This document shows positions 16,203 through 25,084 of a DNA stretch of 64,000 nt, piece by piece (within the stretch, counting starts at the first letter, position 1; every line of letters starts with the position of its first letter). A model generated the notes under the pieces. That model had not been told where the DNA came from. It saw only the letters and a program-made list of their open reading frames with translations, and made no database searches. This DNA is from G020348385 sp964410125. Lineage in GTDB: Bacteria > Acidobacteriota > Aminicenantia > Aminicenantales > Aminicenantaceae. The translations under genes were made by a program, and so were the position numbers. Location: the NCBI GenBank assembly GCA_964410125.1, contig CAYPGQ010000009.1, positions 1-64,000 of the forward strand. The letters run 5' to 3'.

Positions 16203-18146
16203 TTACACGGATTCCAGGAGTTCTTCGAGCCGGAGGCGGTGGGATTCCCAGGATTTATACAACCCCTCGATCCGTTTCTTGAGCTCGGCATAATCATTGT
16301 TCAACTGGGCAATGTCTGTCCTATCCCGATAAGTTTCAGGATTAGCCAATTTCGTCTCCGTTTCTCTGAGTTGGAATTCGGACATCTCAATATCCTTTTC
16401 GAGTCTTTTTATCATTTTCTGTAGGTAATTCCGTTCATGGCTTACTTCTTGACGAGCTTCAGCCTCCTGGCGCTTTTGCTCTCTGGTCTTCCGGCTTGTG
16501 GCACCGCGCTCCTGTGGTTCCTCCTCTTCGATTTTTTGTTCGGTCGCGTCCGGTTCCTGTTCCCGCTTCCAAAGATAATAGGAATAATTGCCGTAGTATT
16601 CGTCCAGACGTCCATTCTTGAGCTCGATGACCCGGCCCACCAGTTTATCCAGGAAGTAGCGATCATGGGAAATGAGAAGCAAAGTGCCATCGTAATTGCC
16701 CAGAGCATCCTCCAGTGCTTCCCGGGCGGTGATGTCTAGGTGGGTGGTGGGTTCGTCCATAATCAATAAATTGACAGGCGAAAGCAATATTTTTGCCAGT
16801 GATACGCGCGCCTTTTCCCCGCCTGACAGGACCTTGATCTTTTTGTCAATCTCGTCGTCACCGAACTGAAAGATCCCCAGTGCTTGACGGATTTTGGTAA
16901 TGAGCCCTGTGACAGCAGTGGAAGCCACTTCGTCGAAGATCGTGTTTTCCGGATGCAGGGCCTGGATTTGGTGCTGGGCGTAAAAGCCGACCTGCACCTT
17001 TTTTCCCAGCCGCAAGGTCCCTTGCTGCGGTTCAATCTCTCCTGCGACAAGTCGAGTCAACGTGGTTTTTCCTGCTCCGTTGATCCCGACCAGAGCGATC
17101 TTATCCCCTCGCGAGATGTGAAGGTCGATGTTCTTCAACACCCAATCCTGTTGGTAGCGGAAACTCATGTTTTCGGTGAACAGTACATCTTTATAGCCGG
17201 GTGTTTCGACCTGGAGGCTGAAATTCAGGTTTCTGAGTGCCGGGGGAAGTTCGATCGCTTCCATCTTTTCCAGCATTTTGATCCGGCTTTGAACCTGGGA
17301 AGCCCTTCTTTTATCGCTCCGGTACTTGTTGATGAAGCGAGTAATACGCTCCTTCTCTACTGCCTGCTCATCGCGTCGTTTCTGCAAGAGCCGAAGTTTC
17401 TCCTGCTTCTGCTCCTCGAAGAAGTGATAATTCCCTCGGTAACGGGTGAGTTCTCCCCGGTCGAGCTCGTAGATCTCATGGGCCAGCCGGTCGATGAAAA
17501 ACCGGTCATGGGAGACGATGACGATGCTGCCCTTGTAATTCAGGAGATAATGCTCCAGCCATTCCATCGAGGGAATATCCAGGTGGTTGGTGGGCTCATC
17601 CAGGAGGAGCAAGTCGGGATTTTGGAGAAGGAGCTGGGCAAGGTAAACTCGCATACACCATCCTCCGCTCAATTCGGCGAAGTCCGCATGGAATAGCTTC
17701 TCTTTGAAACCTAGGCCGGAAAGAATTTTTTTAGCTTCACCTTCAATGGTGTAGCCCCTCAGATCCTGATAATGCTGTTCCAGGGGACCCAGTCTTTTCA
17801 GCAAGCCTTTGTCCTCAGGGTCGGTTTCTAGGGCGGTGTGAAGGGCGTGGATCTTGTGCTCCAGCTCTCGGATCTCCGGAATTCCTGCCAGGGCGTTTTC
17901 CAGGACGCTCCCTTGGCCTACCACGATTTCTTCCTGGGGGAGGTAGCCGATGGTGTAGTTACGCGGTTTGGTAATGGTCCCTGAATGGGAGTCGATATCT
18001 CCGGTCAGGATGCGCAGAAGGGTGGTCTTGCCAGACCCGTTGGGCCCGATCAACGCGAAACGCTTCTCAGGTTGAAGATTCCAGCTTACAGAGGACAGGA
18101 GGTCCCGGTCCCCGATGGAGTAATGGAGGTTACGAACTTGAAGCAT
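16203..18146 (-). CDS. ABC-F family ATPase (translation factor type)
   Basis: A 647-residue protein with two ABC domains and no membrane segment. Domain 1 has Walker A GPNGSGKTT, signature LSGGW and Walker B LLLLDEPTNHLD; domain 2 has Walker A GINGAGKTT, signature LSGGEKARVSL and LLIMDEPTTHLD. The domains are joined by the charged linker (P-site tRNA-interaction motif) around residues 235-290, and the C-terminus (after ~525) is a long charged coiled coil as in Uup/YheS-like members. ABC-F proteins act on ribosomes; the exact subfamily cannot be set by eye. Standalone gene. Confidence 0.93.
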   Translation of the reverse strand: MLQVRNLHYSIGDRDLLSSVSWNLQPEKRFALIGPNGSGKTTLLRILTGDIDSHSGTITKPRNYTIGYLPQEEIVVGQGSVLENALAGIPEIRELEHKIHALHTALETDPEDKGLLKRLGPLEQHYQDLRGYTIEGEAKKILSGLGFKEKLFHADFAELSGGWCMRVYLAQLLLQNPDLLLLDEPTNHLDIPSMEWLEHYLLNYKGSIVIVSHDRFFIDRLAHEIYELDRGELTRYRGNYHFFEEQKQEKLRLLQKRRDEQAVEKERITRFINKYRSDKRRASQVQSRIKMLEKMEAIELPPALRNLNFSLQVETPGYKDVLFTENMSFRYQQDWVLKNIDLHISRGDKIALVGINGAGKTTLTRLVAGEIEPQQGTLRLGKKVQVGFYAQHQIQALHPENTIFDEVASTAVTGLITKIRQALGIFQFGDDEIDKKIKVLSGGEKARVSLAKILLSPVNLLIMDEPTTHLDITAREALEDALGNYDGTLLLISHDRYFLDKLVGRVIELKNGRLDEYYGNYSYYLWKREQEPDATEQKIEEEEPQERGATSRKTREQKRQEAEARQEVSHERNYLQKMIKRLEKDIEMSEFQLRETETKLANPETYRDRTDIAQLNNDYAELKKRIEGLYKSWESHRLRLEELLESV

Positions 18147-18269
18147 AATCTGTCCTCAATGGACAATCATAATACCATATTTTCTGCTAGATCCAATTCT
18201 CAATCCCATTCTTTTATTGTCATCAGTCTAATGCTTTTGGTAGAACATCACAATTTTGTGATGCTGGTA

Positions 18270-19463
18270 TCAAAAAGCCTCAAGGCCGACAAAGAATAGC
18301 GGGCGGAATTTACCGTCGTTAAAGGATTGATGACAGTCTGCGATATAGCTTAACCCTGCGCCTCCGATCAAAGAAACACTTGAGGAGATGTTATAGCTCA
18401 CGTGAGCCCGTCCAATCAGGATGTGCTGGTTGGGTGCTTCGGGGCTGCTTTTAAAGATTTTTTTGTTATCCATGTACATGTATCCCACATCGACTCCGAT
18501 CGCTACGTCTTCCTGGTACACAGTTATCCCGTAGTAGCCTGCGTACGAAAGGGCAGACCCTTTGTCTTTCTGGAAGTTCCCGTACCCGAGCGCAACGATC
18601 GAATAAATCTTCCCCACTTCGAATTTTACACCGGAGTTTAAGCCGCTGAGGTTGCTGCCCCAGTTGACCCATCTTATGGTTCCATCCTTTTTCGAAACGT
18701 TGACCAATCCGACGGGAATGCCGTGTGTCTCACCATTCCAATTGACTACTCCCAGTTGAAATCCCCGCATTTCGGCCGATATGTTGATTATTCCGATTTG
18801 GGCAGCATTGGCAAAGTAAGGGGCAATGTTGAAAGTGCCGATTTGGGCTCCGGTCAGATTATCTCCGACAATGTTAAAAAGACCCGATGCCTGCAATCCT
18901 TTGAAGTTCTCGCCCACGATATTGAACAGGCCTGCTGCCTGAAAGCCCACACAACTCTCCCCGACGATATTGAATCCTCCCGTGGCTTGAAATCCCTTGA
19001 GTCTTTCCCCGACAATGTTGAATAATCCGGAAGCCTGGAATCCTTTCCCTGTTTCTCCTGCGATGTTTATAAGGCCGGATACTTGGGCTCCTTTGAGAGA
19101 GTCTCCGGTGATGCTAACTAAACCGCTGACCTGGACGCCTGATGTAGAATCGCCAGAAATACCGGAAAGCCCTGTGATTTGAAGCCCTTTCAGTTCATCG
19201 GTTAGGGCTGAGGCGCCGATCGCTAGATCCAGGCCTTTGACTGTTCCGATTCGTCCGTACAGAAGCGAGAAATTTAAGTTTGCCGAATCGTGTTTTGTGC
19301 GGTTGATAGAGACTGGATACCAGAGAGACAGATTGACAGGATAATGCCGGGGAGAAAAGGATGGCTTTTCTATCTCTTCTTGAGCGGATAGCTGAAGGCT
19401 CGAAACACACAAGAGAGTCAAAGATAGGATAGCTATAATGGTGATGTCCTGTAAACGATGCAT
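18270..19463 (-). CDS. Exported surface-repeat protein (LA_2272-like 16-residue repeats)
   Basis: About 397 residues from the second ATG at 19463, which has GGAG 6 bases upstream. It has a signal peptide. From about residue 93 there are seven consecutive 16-residue units of the form G-x-Q-x-x-G-L-x-N-I-x-G-x-x-x-x (such as GFQASGLFNIVGERLK), then four shorter, more diverged units. This is the style of the LA_2272/LA_2273 surface repeats of Leptospira and of pentapeptide-like beta-solenoids. The last ~130 residues look like a membrane beta-barrel end, with terminal aromatic residue. It is probably a surface-exposed solenoid carried by a barrel; ligand unknown. Confidence 0.75.
   Translation of the reverse strand: MHRLQDITIIAILSLTLLCVSSLQLSAQEEIEKPSFSPRHYPVNLSLWYPVSINRTKHDSANLNFSLLYGRIGTVKGLDLAIGASALTDELKGLQITGLSGISGDSTSGVQVSGLVSITGDSLKGAQVSGLINIAGETGKGFQASGLFNIVGERLKGFQATGGFNIVGESCVGFQAAGLFNIVGENFKGLQASGLFNIVGDNLTGAQIGTFNIAPYFANAAQIGIINISAEMRGFQLGVVNWNGETHGIPVGLVNVSKKDGTIRWVNWGSNLSGLNSGVKFEVGKIYSIVALGYGNFQKDKGSALSYAGYYGITVYQEDVAIGVDVGYMYMDNKKIFKSSPEAPNQHILIGRAHVSYNISSSVSLIGGAGLSYIADCHQSFNDGKFRPLFFVGLEAF
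18852..19187 (-). repeat. Coding tandem array, 7 x 48 bases
   Basis: Encodes the seven 16-residue units of the surface-repeat protein. Unit length is constant at 48 bases, while the bases between units are diverged, so this is an old protein repeat rather than a recently expanded microsatellite. Confidence 0.8.
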
Positions 19464-19551
19464 CATATTCTCCTTGTTTGCAATCTTAAATGTGCACCTC
19501 TAGTGTCTTGTTTTCATTTTTTTATACGATATTTTGGAGTAAAAGGTTCCT

Positions 19552-21240
19552 TTATTTCCCCGGACCGTACAGGACTTTTCCAGGAAGCTTTTCTGTGTGT
19601 CTGTCGTGATCGATGACGGTCGTGCCGTTTACGAGGACATAGTCTATGCCGACCGGATATTGATGAGGTTCGATAAAAGTGGCCTTATCCGCGATGGTTT
19701 TAGGATCAAAAACCACGATGTCTGCAAAATTCCCTTGTTTGAGAGATCCTCGATCATTAAGGCCCAACTTGGCTGCCGATTTGGATGTAACTTTTTTTAT
19801 GGCTTCAGGAAGGGCTAATAGCTTTTTCTCCCGCACATAATAGCCGAGAAAGCGGGGGAAAGCGCCGTAATTTCGAGGATGGGGCTTGCCTTCGCTCAGA
19901 GGACCGTAAGGAGCAAGGGAGGATCCGTCCGATCCCAGCATCACCAGGGGATGCTTGAGGACCATTTCTGTGGTTTCCTCATTCATGCCAAAGCCTATAT
20001 GTGAAACATTCGATTCTTCATCTATGATCAAATCGCACATAAACTCATACGGATCGATATTTTTTGTGGCTGCGGCTTCTCCGATGCTTTTTCCGATCAA
20101 CCATTGGTTGTGTTTTTTATGAAGATTGGAAACCACAATCTTGTCCCATCCGTAGCCTCTGACCTTTTTCAGTGTGTCGGCCTTCATGGATTGTCTGGTT
20201 TTTTCATCCTTGAGCCTGATGATGAGCTGCTCCAGGCCGCCATCCAAGGCCCATTGGGGATAGAGGATGGTCAATCCTGTGCTGTAGGCGATGTAGGGGT
20301 AACGGTCGGCTGTGACATTCAATCCTCTCTCCGCGGCCCGTTCTACCAGGTCGATCATCTTGGGCAGTTTCCACCAGTTTGTTTTTCCCACGGCCTTGAA
20401 ATGGGCTATTTGCAGGGGGAGGCCTGCCGTTTCTGCGATATGGATGGCTTCACCCACAGCCTCAAGGACAGCGTTGTCCTCGCTCCGGATGTGGGTGGCA
20501 TAAAATCCTCCATAGTTGGCAACGATTTTGCAAAGTTCGATAAGTTCTTGTGTTTCGGCAAAACCGCTCGGCGTATACTCCAGCCCAGTCGACAATCCGA
20601 AGGCTCCCTGTTCCATGGCCTCTGCCACGAGCTTTTTCATCTGATCCATTTCTTCTGCTGTTGGTTCACGCTGGTCATCTCCCATCACAAAGCCGCGGAC
20701 CGTGCCTTGGCCAATCAGAGTTGCGTGGTTCACTGCTGTCCCTTTACTTTCTATCGCTTGATGAAATCCTTTCAAGTCTGTCCAATCGATCGAAATGTTG
20801 GCCTCCTCGGCCAAACGCTTTTCATAATCCGAAAGAGGGTATTTCATCGGGAACGGCGAAGACCCGCAATTCCCGCCCAATTCAGTTGTTACTCCCTGTC
20901 TTATTTTGCTTTCGGCCTTACGGTTGATCAGGATTTCGATATCTGTGTGCGTGTGGATGTCGATAAACCCGGGCGATACAACCCGGTTTGTCGCGTCGAT
21001 GACTGTTTTTCCCGTGGCATTTTGGAGGTTCCCGATTTGTTTGATATGTTCTCCGATAATTCCGATATCGCCCTTGTATGGTTCATTGCTTATTCCATCT
21101 ACCAGTGTCCCGTTTTTGATCACCAGGTCATAGATTTCGTTTGTTCCGCTTTTCAAAAGACCGGATCCAGCAAAGCTCATGAACAGCCCTGCCTTTGCCG
21201 ATGATTTAATAAATTCCCGCCGACTGATCTGTTTTTTCAT
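19552..21240 (-). CDS. D-aminoacylase / N-acyl-D-amino-acid deacylase family amidohydrolase
   Basis: About 562 residues. The start is the ATG at 21240, because AGGAG directly abuts the ATG at 21246 and has proper spacing to the later one. The N-terminus KKQISRREFIKSSAKAGLF is a twin-arginine-type signal, so the enzyme is exported folded. The amidohydrolase barrel shows the metal site HTHTDIE, the GGNCGSSPFP loop, GLEYTPSGFAE, HIRSEDNAV and a later GSDGSS. The C-terminal composite sandwich has GNFADIVVFDP. Members cleave N-acyl-D-amino acids; by context (next to DUF5916 and peptidases) a role in peptide scavenging is plausible. Confidence 0.88.
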   Translation of the reverse strand: MKKQISRREFIKSSAKAGLFMSFAGSGLLKSGTNEIYDLVIKNGTLVDGISNEPYKGDIGIIGEHIKQIGNLQNATGKTVIDATNRVVSPGFIDIHTHTDIEILINRKAESKIRQGVTTELGGNCGSSPFPMKYPLSDYEKRLAEEANISIDWTDLKGFHQAIESKGTAVNHATLIGQGTVRGFVMGDDQREPTAEEMDQMKKLVAEAMEQGAFGLSTGLEYTPSGFAETQELIELCKIVANYGGFYATHIRSEDNAVLEAVGEAIHIAETAGLPLQIAHFKAVGKTNWWKLPKMIDLVERAAERGLNVTADRYPYIAYSTGLTILYPQWALDGGLEQLIIRLKDEKTRQSMKADTLKKVRGYGWDKIVVSNLHKKHNQWLIGKSIGEAAATKNIDPYEFMCDLIIDEESNVSHIGFGMNEETTEMVLKHPLVMLGSDGSSLAPYGPLSEGKPHPRNYGAFPRFLGYYVREKKLLALPEAIKKVTSKSAAKLGLNDRGSLKQGNFADIVVFDPKTIADKATFIEPHQYPVGIDYVLVNGTTVIDHDRHTEKLPGKVLYGPGK

Positions 21241-21288
21241 GACCATCTCCTGGGCAATATCATACCCTTTTTTCTATTTTTAATAAAT

Positions 21289-21318
21289 GGGGACGTCCCC
21301 AAGAGTCGTCCCCAAGAG
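21289..21318. repeat. REP-like palindrome with short direct repeats
   Basis: GGGGACGTCCCC (21289-21300) is followed by GTCCCCAAGAG, repeated at 21295-21305 and 21308-21318, ending exactly at the stop of the DUF5916 gene. It resembles the palindrome at 5813-5827. It may act in 3'-end protection of the upstream transcript. Confidence 0.45.
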
Positions 21319-23514
21319 TTACCAGCGCCAGGAGTACTGGACTTTGACGAAAAACTGATTCAATTCCGAGAGAAATCTACCCTGGGTGTCCAGCCAGTTG
21401 CGGTTATATACAACAAAAATGTCTAGCAGACTGCGGTAGGTGAAACGCAGGCGGGTATTCAAGCCTAAGGATTTGGTGATGTTGTCATACTGAAGGAAAC
21501 TGAGAATCTGGAAATTGGAGGTGAGGAAAAGATCAACTCGAGCTCTTACCATTTGGATATCCACATCTCCCGTGGGGAGTTTCCCCCAGTTCCTTTCTCC
21601 TTGGAAACCCAAGTTCAAGCGGTGTGAAGGCCTCCATGCGAGTTCAACCTGCAACTGGTCCATAGTTCCGTCATATAGCGTGCCGAACCACCAACTGATT
21701 TTTGTCGTCACTTTTCGTTTGCTGGCTGATTGAAATTCCAGGCGGTAGCGCCACCAATTGTATTCGCCTGCCTTGACAAAGACATCCTCAGCAATTTCGA
21801 ATTCTTCGGGAATACGTTCGTAATAAGGGACGATATTGAATTCGATCCGGTCGCCACTTTCCAAACGCCAGTTGAGCGGAGCGGTGAAAATTCTCCACTG
21901 GTAAATCTTTCCATCTAAATCCCAAACAGCCTGTGTGAAAAATTCGTGCATCATTTGCCGTACCCAGGACCAGTTCGGTCTGGGCTTAAAGTTAAGATTG
22001 AAGTTGGCTTTGTAGATTCCTCTCCAGGGTACAAATCCCATTGAAGGGTCATAATCTTCGCCGATGCGTTTAAAATTAAAAGAGATGTCCCAGAGATCAT
22101 TCGGATAATCGATGGAGAATCCGAAAGCTGTGCGGTCATTTCCCAAATCCTCCCGGTTGTTGAACAATCCCCAGACCCCGACCAGGAAGTTTTTATCACC
22201 TTGAAATTTGGATGTCTTGTACACAAAATCGCCGCCAACCTGCCAGCTGTTTTTGCGTCCAAGGGGATCTCCAGCGGTCACGATAAAACCAAATTTTGAT
22301 TCAGCCCAAATATTTTGAAAACCACGTGCAGCAAAAAGATTGGTTCTTGGAGAAAGACCATCAACTGGACGCATCAATGAATTGAGAACACCGAAGCTAA
22401 ACCTGCCGGTGCTGCCAGTCGCTTTCACGGCCGCATCTATCGGAACCGTTTCTCCCTCTTCCAGCCCGATGCGCCGGCTGAAAAAAGGCACCAAGTCTCT
22501 GCTGTGGTGGAAGCTCATTCCTAGTCCGAATTCGTAAATATCTGAACCTTCGAGGAAAAAAGTTCTTTTTTCAGGAAAAAAAAGAGGAAACCGTGTCAGG
22601 TTGATCCGTCGAGTGTCGACTTCGGTTTCGGCAAAATCCGTGTTGATGCTCAGGAGCCCGGTGACATTTCCCCCGAAATTTTTCATGACATCCAGACCCG
22701 GCTCGAAATTGTAAGAGACCGCTTCTTCGGGAGAATTCTGTATACGGTTCCCCAAAACATACGGCCGGACGGTCAATCCCTTTCCCTGTTGGAATGCTGG
22801 GAGTGAGGTGAGTTGGCCAGCGGTGCTTACGTTTGTGACTTTAAAGTTGCGATTGGGAGCCGCCCAGCGGTCGGTCTCCTGCAACCGTTGGATCCGGCGT
22901 TCCACGTTAAATCCCCATTGTGTCAATCCTGTCGCGAAACGGATGGTTTTGATCGGTATGAAAATTTCTGCGCTCCAGCCTTGTTCAAACCGCCTTGCTG
23001 CTGCCTCCCAGATTCCGTCCCACTGTGCATTCTCTCCTTCTCCCTCTCTCTCGATTAAGCCGTCATACCTGGCTCCGTTCGGATTGATGGCGAAGATGTA
23101 TCCGGTTCTTCCGTTTGAAAAAGTGTCCAGCACGATCTTCATATGGTCTTCACCACGCAATTGGGCATCCCGTTGCATGGTGTAGCTCACGATCTTATCC
23201 GGATCGCTGTCGAAGCACATGATCCCGAAATAAATCGATTGGGAATCCACAACGACTCGCACTTCGGTCTTCATGCTAGGAGGAACACCCTCATCCGGTT
23301 CTACCATGGTCAAAGGTCCGATAGGTGTTGCTTTTTGCCACAGAGCCTCTGTTAAGTGGCCATCAATCTTAATTTTTTCCTGTTGGGAGATCTGATACAC
23401 CTGTGCGTCTGCTGATGGCGTTCTTGCCTTCGATTGAATCGATCCAGGCAGGCATAAAAGGAGGATGATGAAAGAGGAGGTGAAAAGGAATCTGATGGCA
23501 GAGGCTTTATCCAT
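21319..23514 (-). CDS. DUF5916 outer-membrane protein with CBM9-like N-terminal domain
   Basis: A 731-residue exported protein. After a signal peptide, residues ~40-225 form a family 9 carbohydrate-binding-like domain: KIDGHLTEALWQKATPI, then VVVDSQSIYFGIMCFDSD, NGRTGYIFAINPNGARYDG and EIFIPIKTIRF. The rest is the DUF5916 barrel (GNVTGLLSINTDFAETEVD, FPEKRTFFLEGSDIYEFG, and many amphipathic strands), ending in VQYSWRW with terminal Trp. Families like this are frequent in Bacteroidota and Acidobacteriota and probably pass or sense carbohydrate or peptide at the outer membrane. It lies between the sigma/anti-sigma pair and the D-aminoacylase on the same strand. Confidence 0.86.
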   Translation of the reverse strand: MDKASAIRFLFTSSFIILLLCLPGSIQSKARTPSADAQVYQISQQEKIKIDGHLTEALWQKATPIGPLTMVEPDEGVPPSMKTEVRVVVDSQSIYFGIMCFDSDPDKIVSYTMQRDAQLRGEDHMKIVLDTFSNGRTGYIFAINPNGARYDGLIEREGEGENAQWDGIWEAAARRFEQGWSAEIFIPIKTIRFATGLTQWGFNVERRIQRLQETDRWAAPNRNFKVTNVSTAGQLTSLPAFQQGKGLTVRPYVLGNRIQNSPEEAVSYNFEPGLDVMKNFGGNVTGLLSINTDFAETEVDTRRINLTRFPLFFPEKRTFFLEGSDIYEFGLGMSFHHSRDLVPFFSRRIGLEEGETVPIDAAVKATGSTGRFSFGVLNSLMRPVDGLSPRTNLFAARGFQNIWAESKFGFIVTAGDPLGRKNSWQVGGDFVYKTSKFQGDKNFLVGVWGLFNNREDLGNDRTAFGFSIDYPNDLWDISFNFKRIGEDYDPSMGFVPWRGIYKANFNLNFKPRPNWSWVRQMMHEFFTQAVWDLDGKIYQWRIFTAPLNWRLESGDRIEFNIVPYYERIPEEFEIAEDVFVKAGEYNWWRYRLEFQSASKRKVTTKISWWFGTLYDGTMDQLQVELAWRPSHRLNLGFQGERNWGKLPTGDVDIQMVRARVDLFLTSNFQILSFLQYDNITKSLGLNTRLRFTYRSLLDIFVVYNRNWLDTQGRFLSELNQFFVKVQYSWRW

Positions 23515-23658
23515 TGTTTTTCTGAATGCATTAGTATAAGAAGAATGTTATATTTAGACAAGGAGTAATAAAGATTAAAAAAGCTTCTAAGGTAAAAAAT
23601 TGGCTTTAATACGAAAATAATCAGTTTGTTATAAATAACTTAAGTCGGTCCGCCCCCG

Positions 23659-24180
23659 TTATTTGGCTTGTTGGCCGATGCGGAAGTCAAAGGACGAGAT
23701 CAAAAATTTGCTTGTTGACTCAAAGGTCCGTTTCAACTCTGTATATTCCTTTTCGAGTGGGGATTCCACCTTCAACAGTACGTTTTCTGGAGAAGCGGCA
23801 CTGACAAGGGTTGATATTGGGCCCAGAGGTGGCATTTGCTTCGAACGGGGAAGGGTTAGAAATATGATGCTGACGGATATAACCAACACCGTGATGGCGG
23901 CGGCGAGGGATGGGATGAGGGCAAGAGTTTTGCGGCGAGGTTCTGTTCCCAGCTCTGTTCTTCCGGGAATAGCCATCATGATTTTTTTGTTCAAGGATTC
24001 GTCAAAATCCTCGAGAATGGCCTTTTTATCCTGAGTAAACTTCGGCTTGAGGGATGTGCAGAGTTCGGCATATTCCCGGCATGAATCACATCGTCGCATG
24101 TGCCTTTGCACCTTGCGGGATGTTGGTTTTCCCGAATCCATGGCTTGAGATATTTTCCATTTATAAATGGGGCAAAACAT
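23659..24180 (-). CDS. Zinc-finger (zf-HC2) anti-sigma factor
   Basis: About 173 residues. The start at 24180 is picked because AGGAGA lies 6 bases upstream; two earlier in-frame ATGs (24198, 24195) sit at the sigma stop and have no such site. The N-terminus carries Cys (MFCPIYKWKISQAMD) and HMRRCDSCREY, a His-x3-Cys-x2-Cys zinc-binding anti-sigma signature. One TM helix (LAAAITVLVISVSIIFLTL) is followed by a ~60-residue outside domain. It pairs with the ECF sigma gene just upstream. Confidence 0.85.
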   Translation of the reverse strand: MFCPIYKWKISQAMDSGKPTSRKVQRHMRRCDSCREYAELCTSLKPKFTQDKKAILEDFDESLNKKIMMAIPGRTELGTEPRRKTLALIPSLAAAITVLVISVSIIFLTLPRSKQMPPLGPISTLVSAASPENVLLKVESPLEKEYTELKRTFESTSKFLISSFDFRIGQQAK

Positions 24181-24194
24181 TTTGCTTCTCCTCA

Positions 24195-24797
24195 TCATAA
24201 GAATGAAAATTTATGGGCAGCAGGAGTGGTTCCTGCGAGTTTTCCAGAAGCGATAGGCAAATCCATCCTCTTTCCTAGATTCAGCCGGGCCCTATGCAGG
24301 AGGACCCGGACAGTGACCGGCTTTTTGTTCAGGATTTTTGCCATCTCTTTGATCGGCATGTCCTCACCATAATGCAGCCACAGGGCCTCGTATTGCCTTT
24401 CTCCCAACTTGCTGGCCAAATGCCAGATATTTTGAGATTCCTCCTTCTGGATGACGATTTCCTGTGGATCTGGAGGCGATGGGGAAGGATCGAGAGAAGT
24501 CGATCTTTTTTTCTCCAACCGGAAGCGGCTGATGGCTTGCCGGATGGCAATCGTGTACAGCCATGTCGAGAATCTCCGTTCGGGATTAAATCGGTCGATA
24601 TTCCGGAAGGCTTTAAGAAAGGTTTCCTGGATCAGGTCTTCGATATCCTGGTCTGTTTTGAAACGGTGCCGTAGAAAATAAAACAACCGGAAGCTGTAAC
24701 GGGAGACCAATTCCTCAAAAGACGACCGGGAGCCAGAAGCCACCTTAGAAGCCAGCTCTTCATCGGAAAGATGTTTGACTGCTTGGATGCTGCTCAT
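24195..24797 (-). CDS. ECF-type RNA polymerase sigma factor
   Basis: About 200 residues from ATG 24797 (AAGGAG upstream, spacing 11). The frame also stays open into MITE copy C up to 24848, but that part is element sequence. Region 2: ELVSRYSFRLFYFLRHRF, DIEDLIQETFLKAFRNIDRF, RFSTWLYTIAIRQAISRF. Region 4: LGERQYEALWLHYGEDMPIK with EMAKILNKKPVTVRVLLHRA. It is followed by its anti-sigma factor. The repeat element begins 19 bases upstream of the ATG, so it has displaced or replaced the native promoter region. Confidence 0.9.
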   Translation of the reverse strand: MSSIQAVKHLSDEELASKVASGSRSSFEELVSRYSFRLFYFLRHRFKTDQDIEDLIQETFLKAFRNIDRFNPERRFSTWLYTIAIRQAISRFRLEKKRSTSLDPSPSPPDPQEIVIQKEESQNIWHLASKLGERQYEALWLHYGEDMPIKEMAKILNKKPVTVRVLLHRARLNLGKRMDLPIASGKLAGTTPAAHKFSFL

Positions 24798-24815
24798 CAA
24801 CCTACTAGCTCCTTC

Positions 24816-25050
24816 TTCTGGGTTATTTATAAAAAATGGCGATGCCAATATTCAATTTTAAGAAAAATAAATTTTCAAATTCAACAAAAATATTCATCGA
24901 CATTTTTTACCCTTTGGGCAAGCCAATCTCACTACATCGGCAGCGTTGTAGCCCATTTGTGGTGGATAACCACAGCGCCATGGGCCACCGCCTTGCCTCC
25001 ATTAATACTAGGGCGGGGCGGAGGGTCTTGGCTCGTGAATAATCCAGAAT
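24816..25050 (+). repeat. MITE-like element, copy C (complete)
   Basis: 235 bases. Left end TTCTGGGTTATTTA; the right end reverse-complemented reads TTCTGGATTATTCA (12 of 14 match). The interior has an AT-rich stem (GGCGATGCC region against TTCATCGACATT), the core TCTCACTACATCGGC, and a hairpin GCCCAT/ATGGGC around TGTGGT/ACCACA. Relative to copies A and B, the inner stem changes on both sides (GTAG/CTAC to GTGG/CCAC), so pairing is preserved. It separates two minus-strand genes. Confidence 0.8.
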
Positions 25051-25084
25051 CATTATAATCCTTATTTAGGCTATTTCCTAGAGT

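Noticed and set aside
18852..19187. CRISPR-like regular spacing of 48 bases
   Set aside because: The units are in frame, encode a regular 16-residue protein repeat, and no unique spacers of CRISPR type or cas genes exist.
20104..21204. A 366-codon plus-strand frame opposite the D-aminoacylase gene
   Set aside because: It is antisense to a clear amidohydrolase with all metal-site motifs; composition is not protein-like for a family I know.
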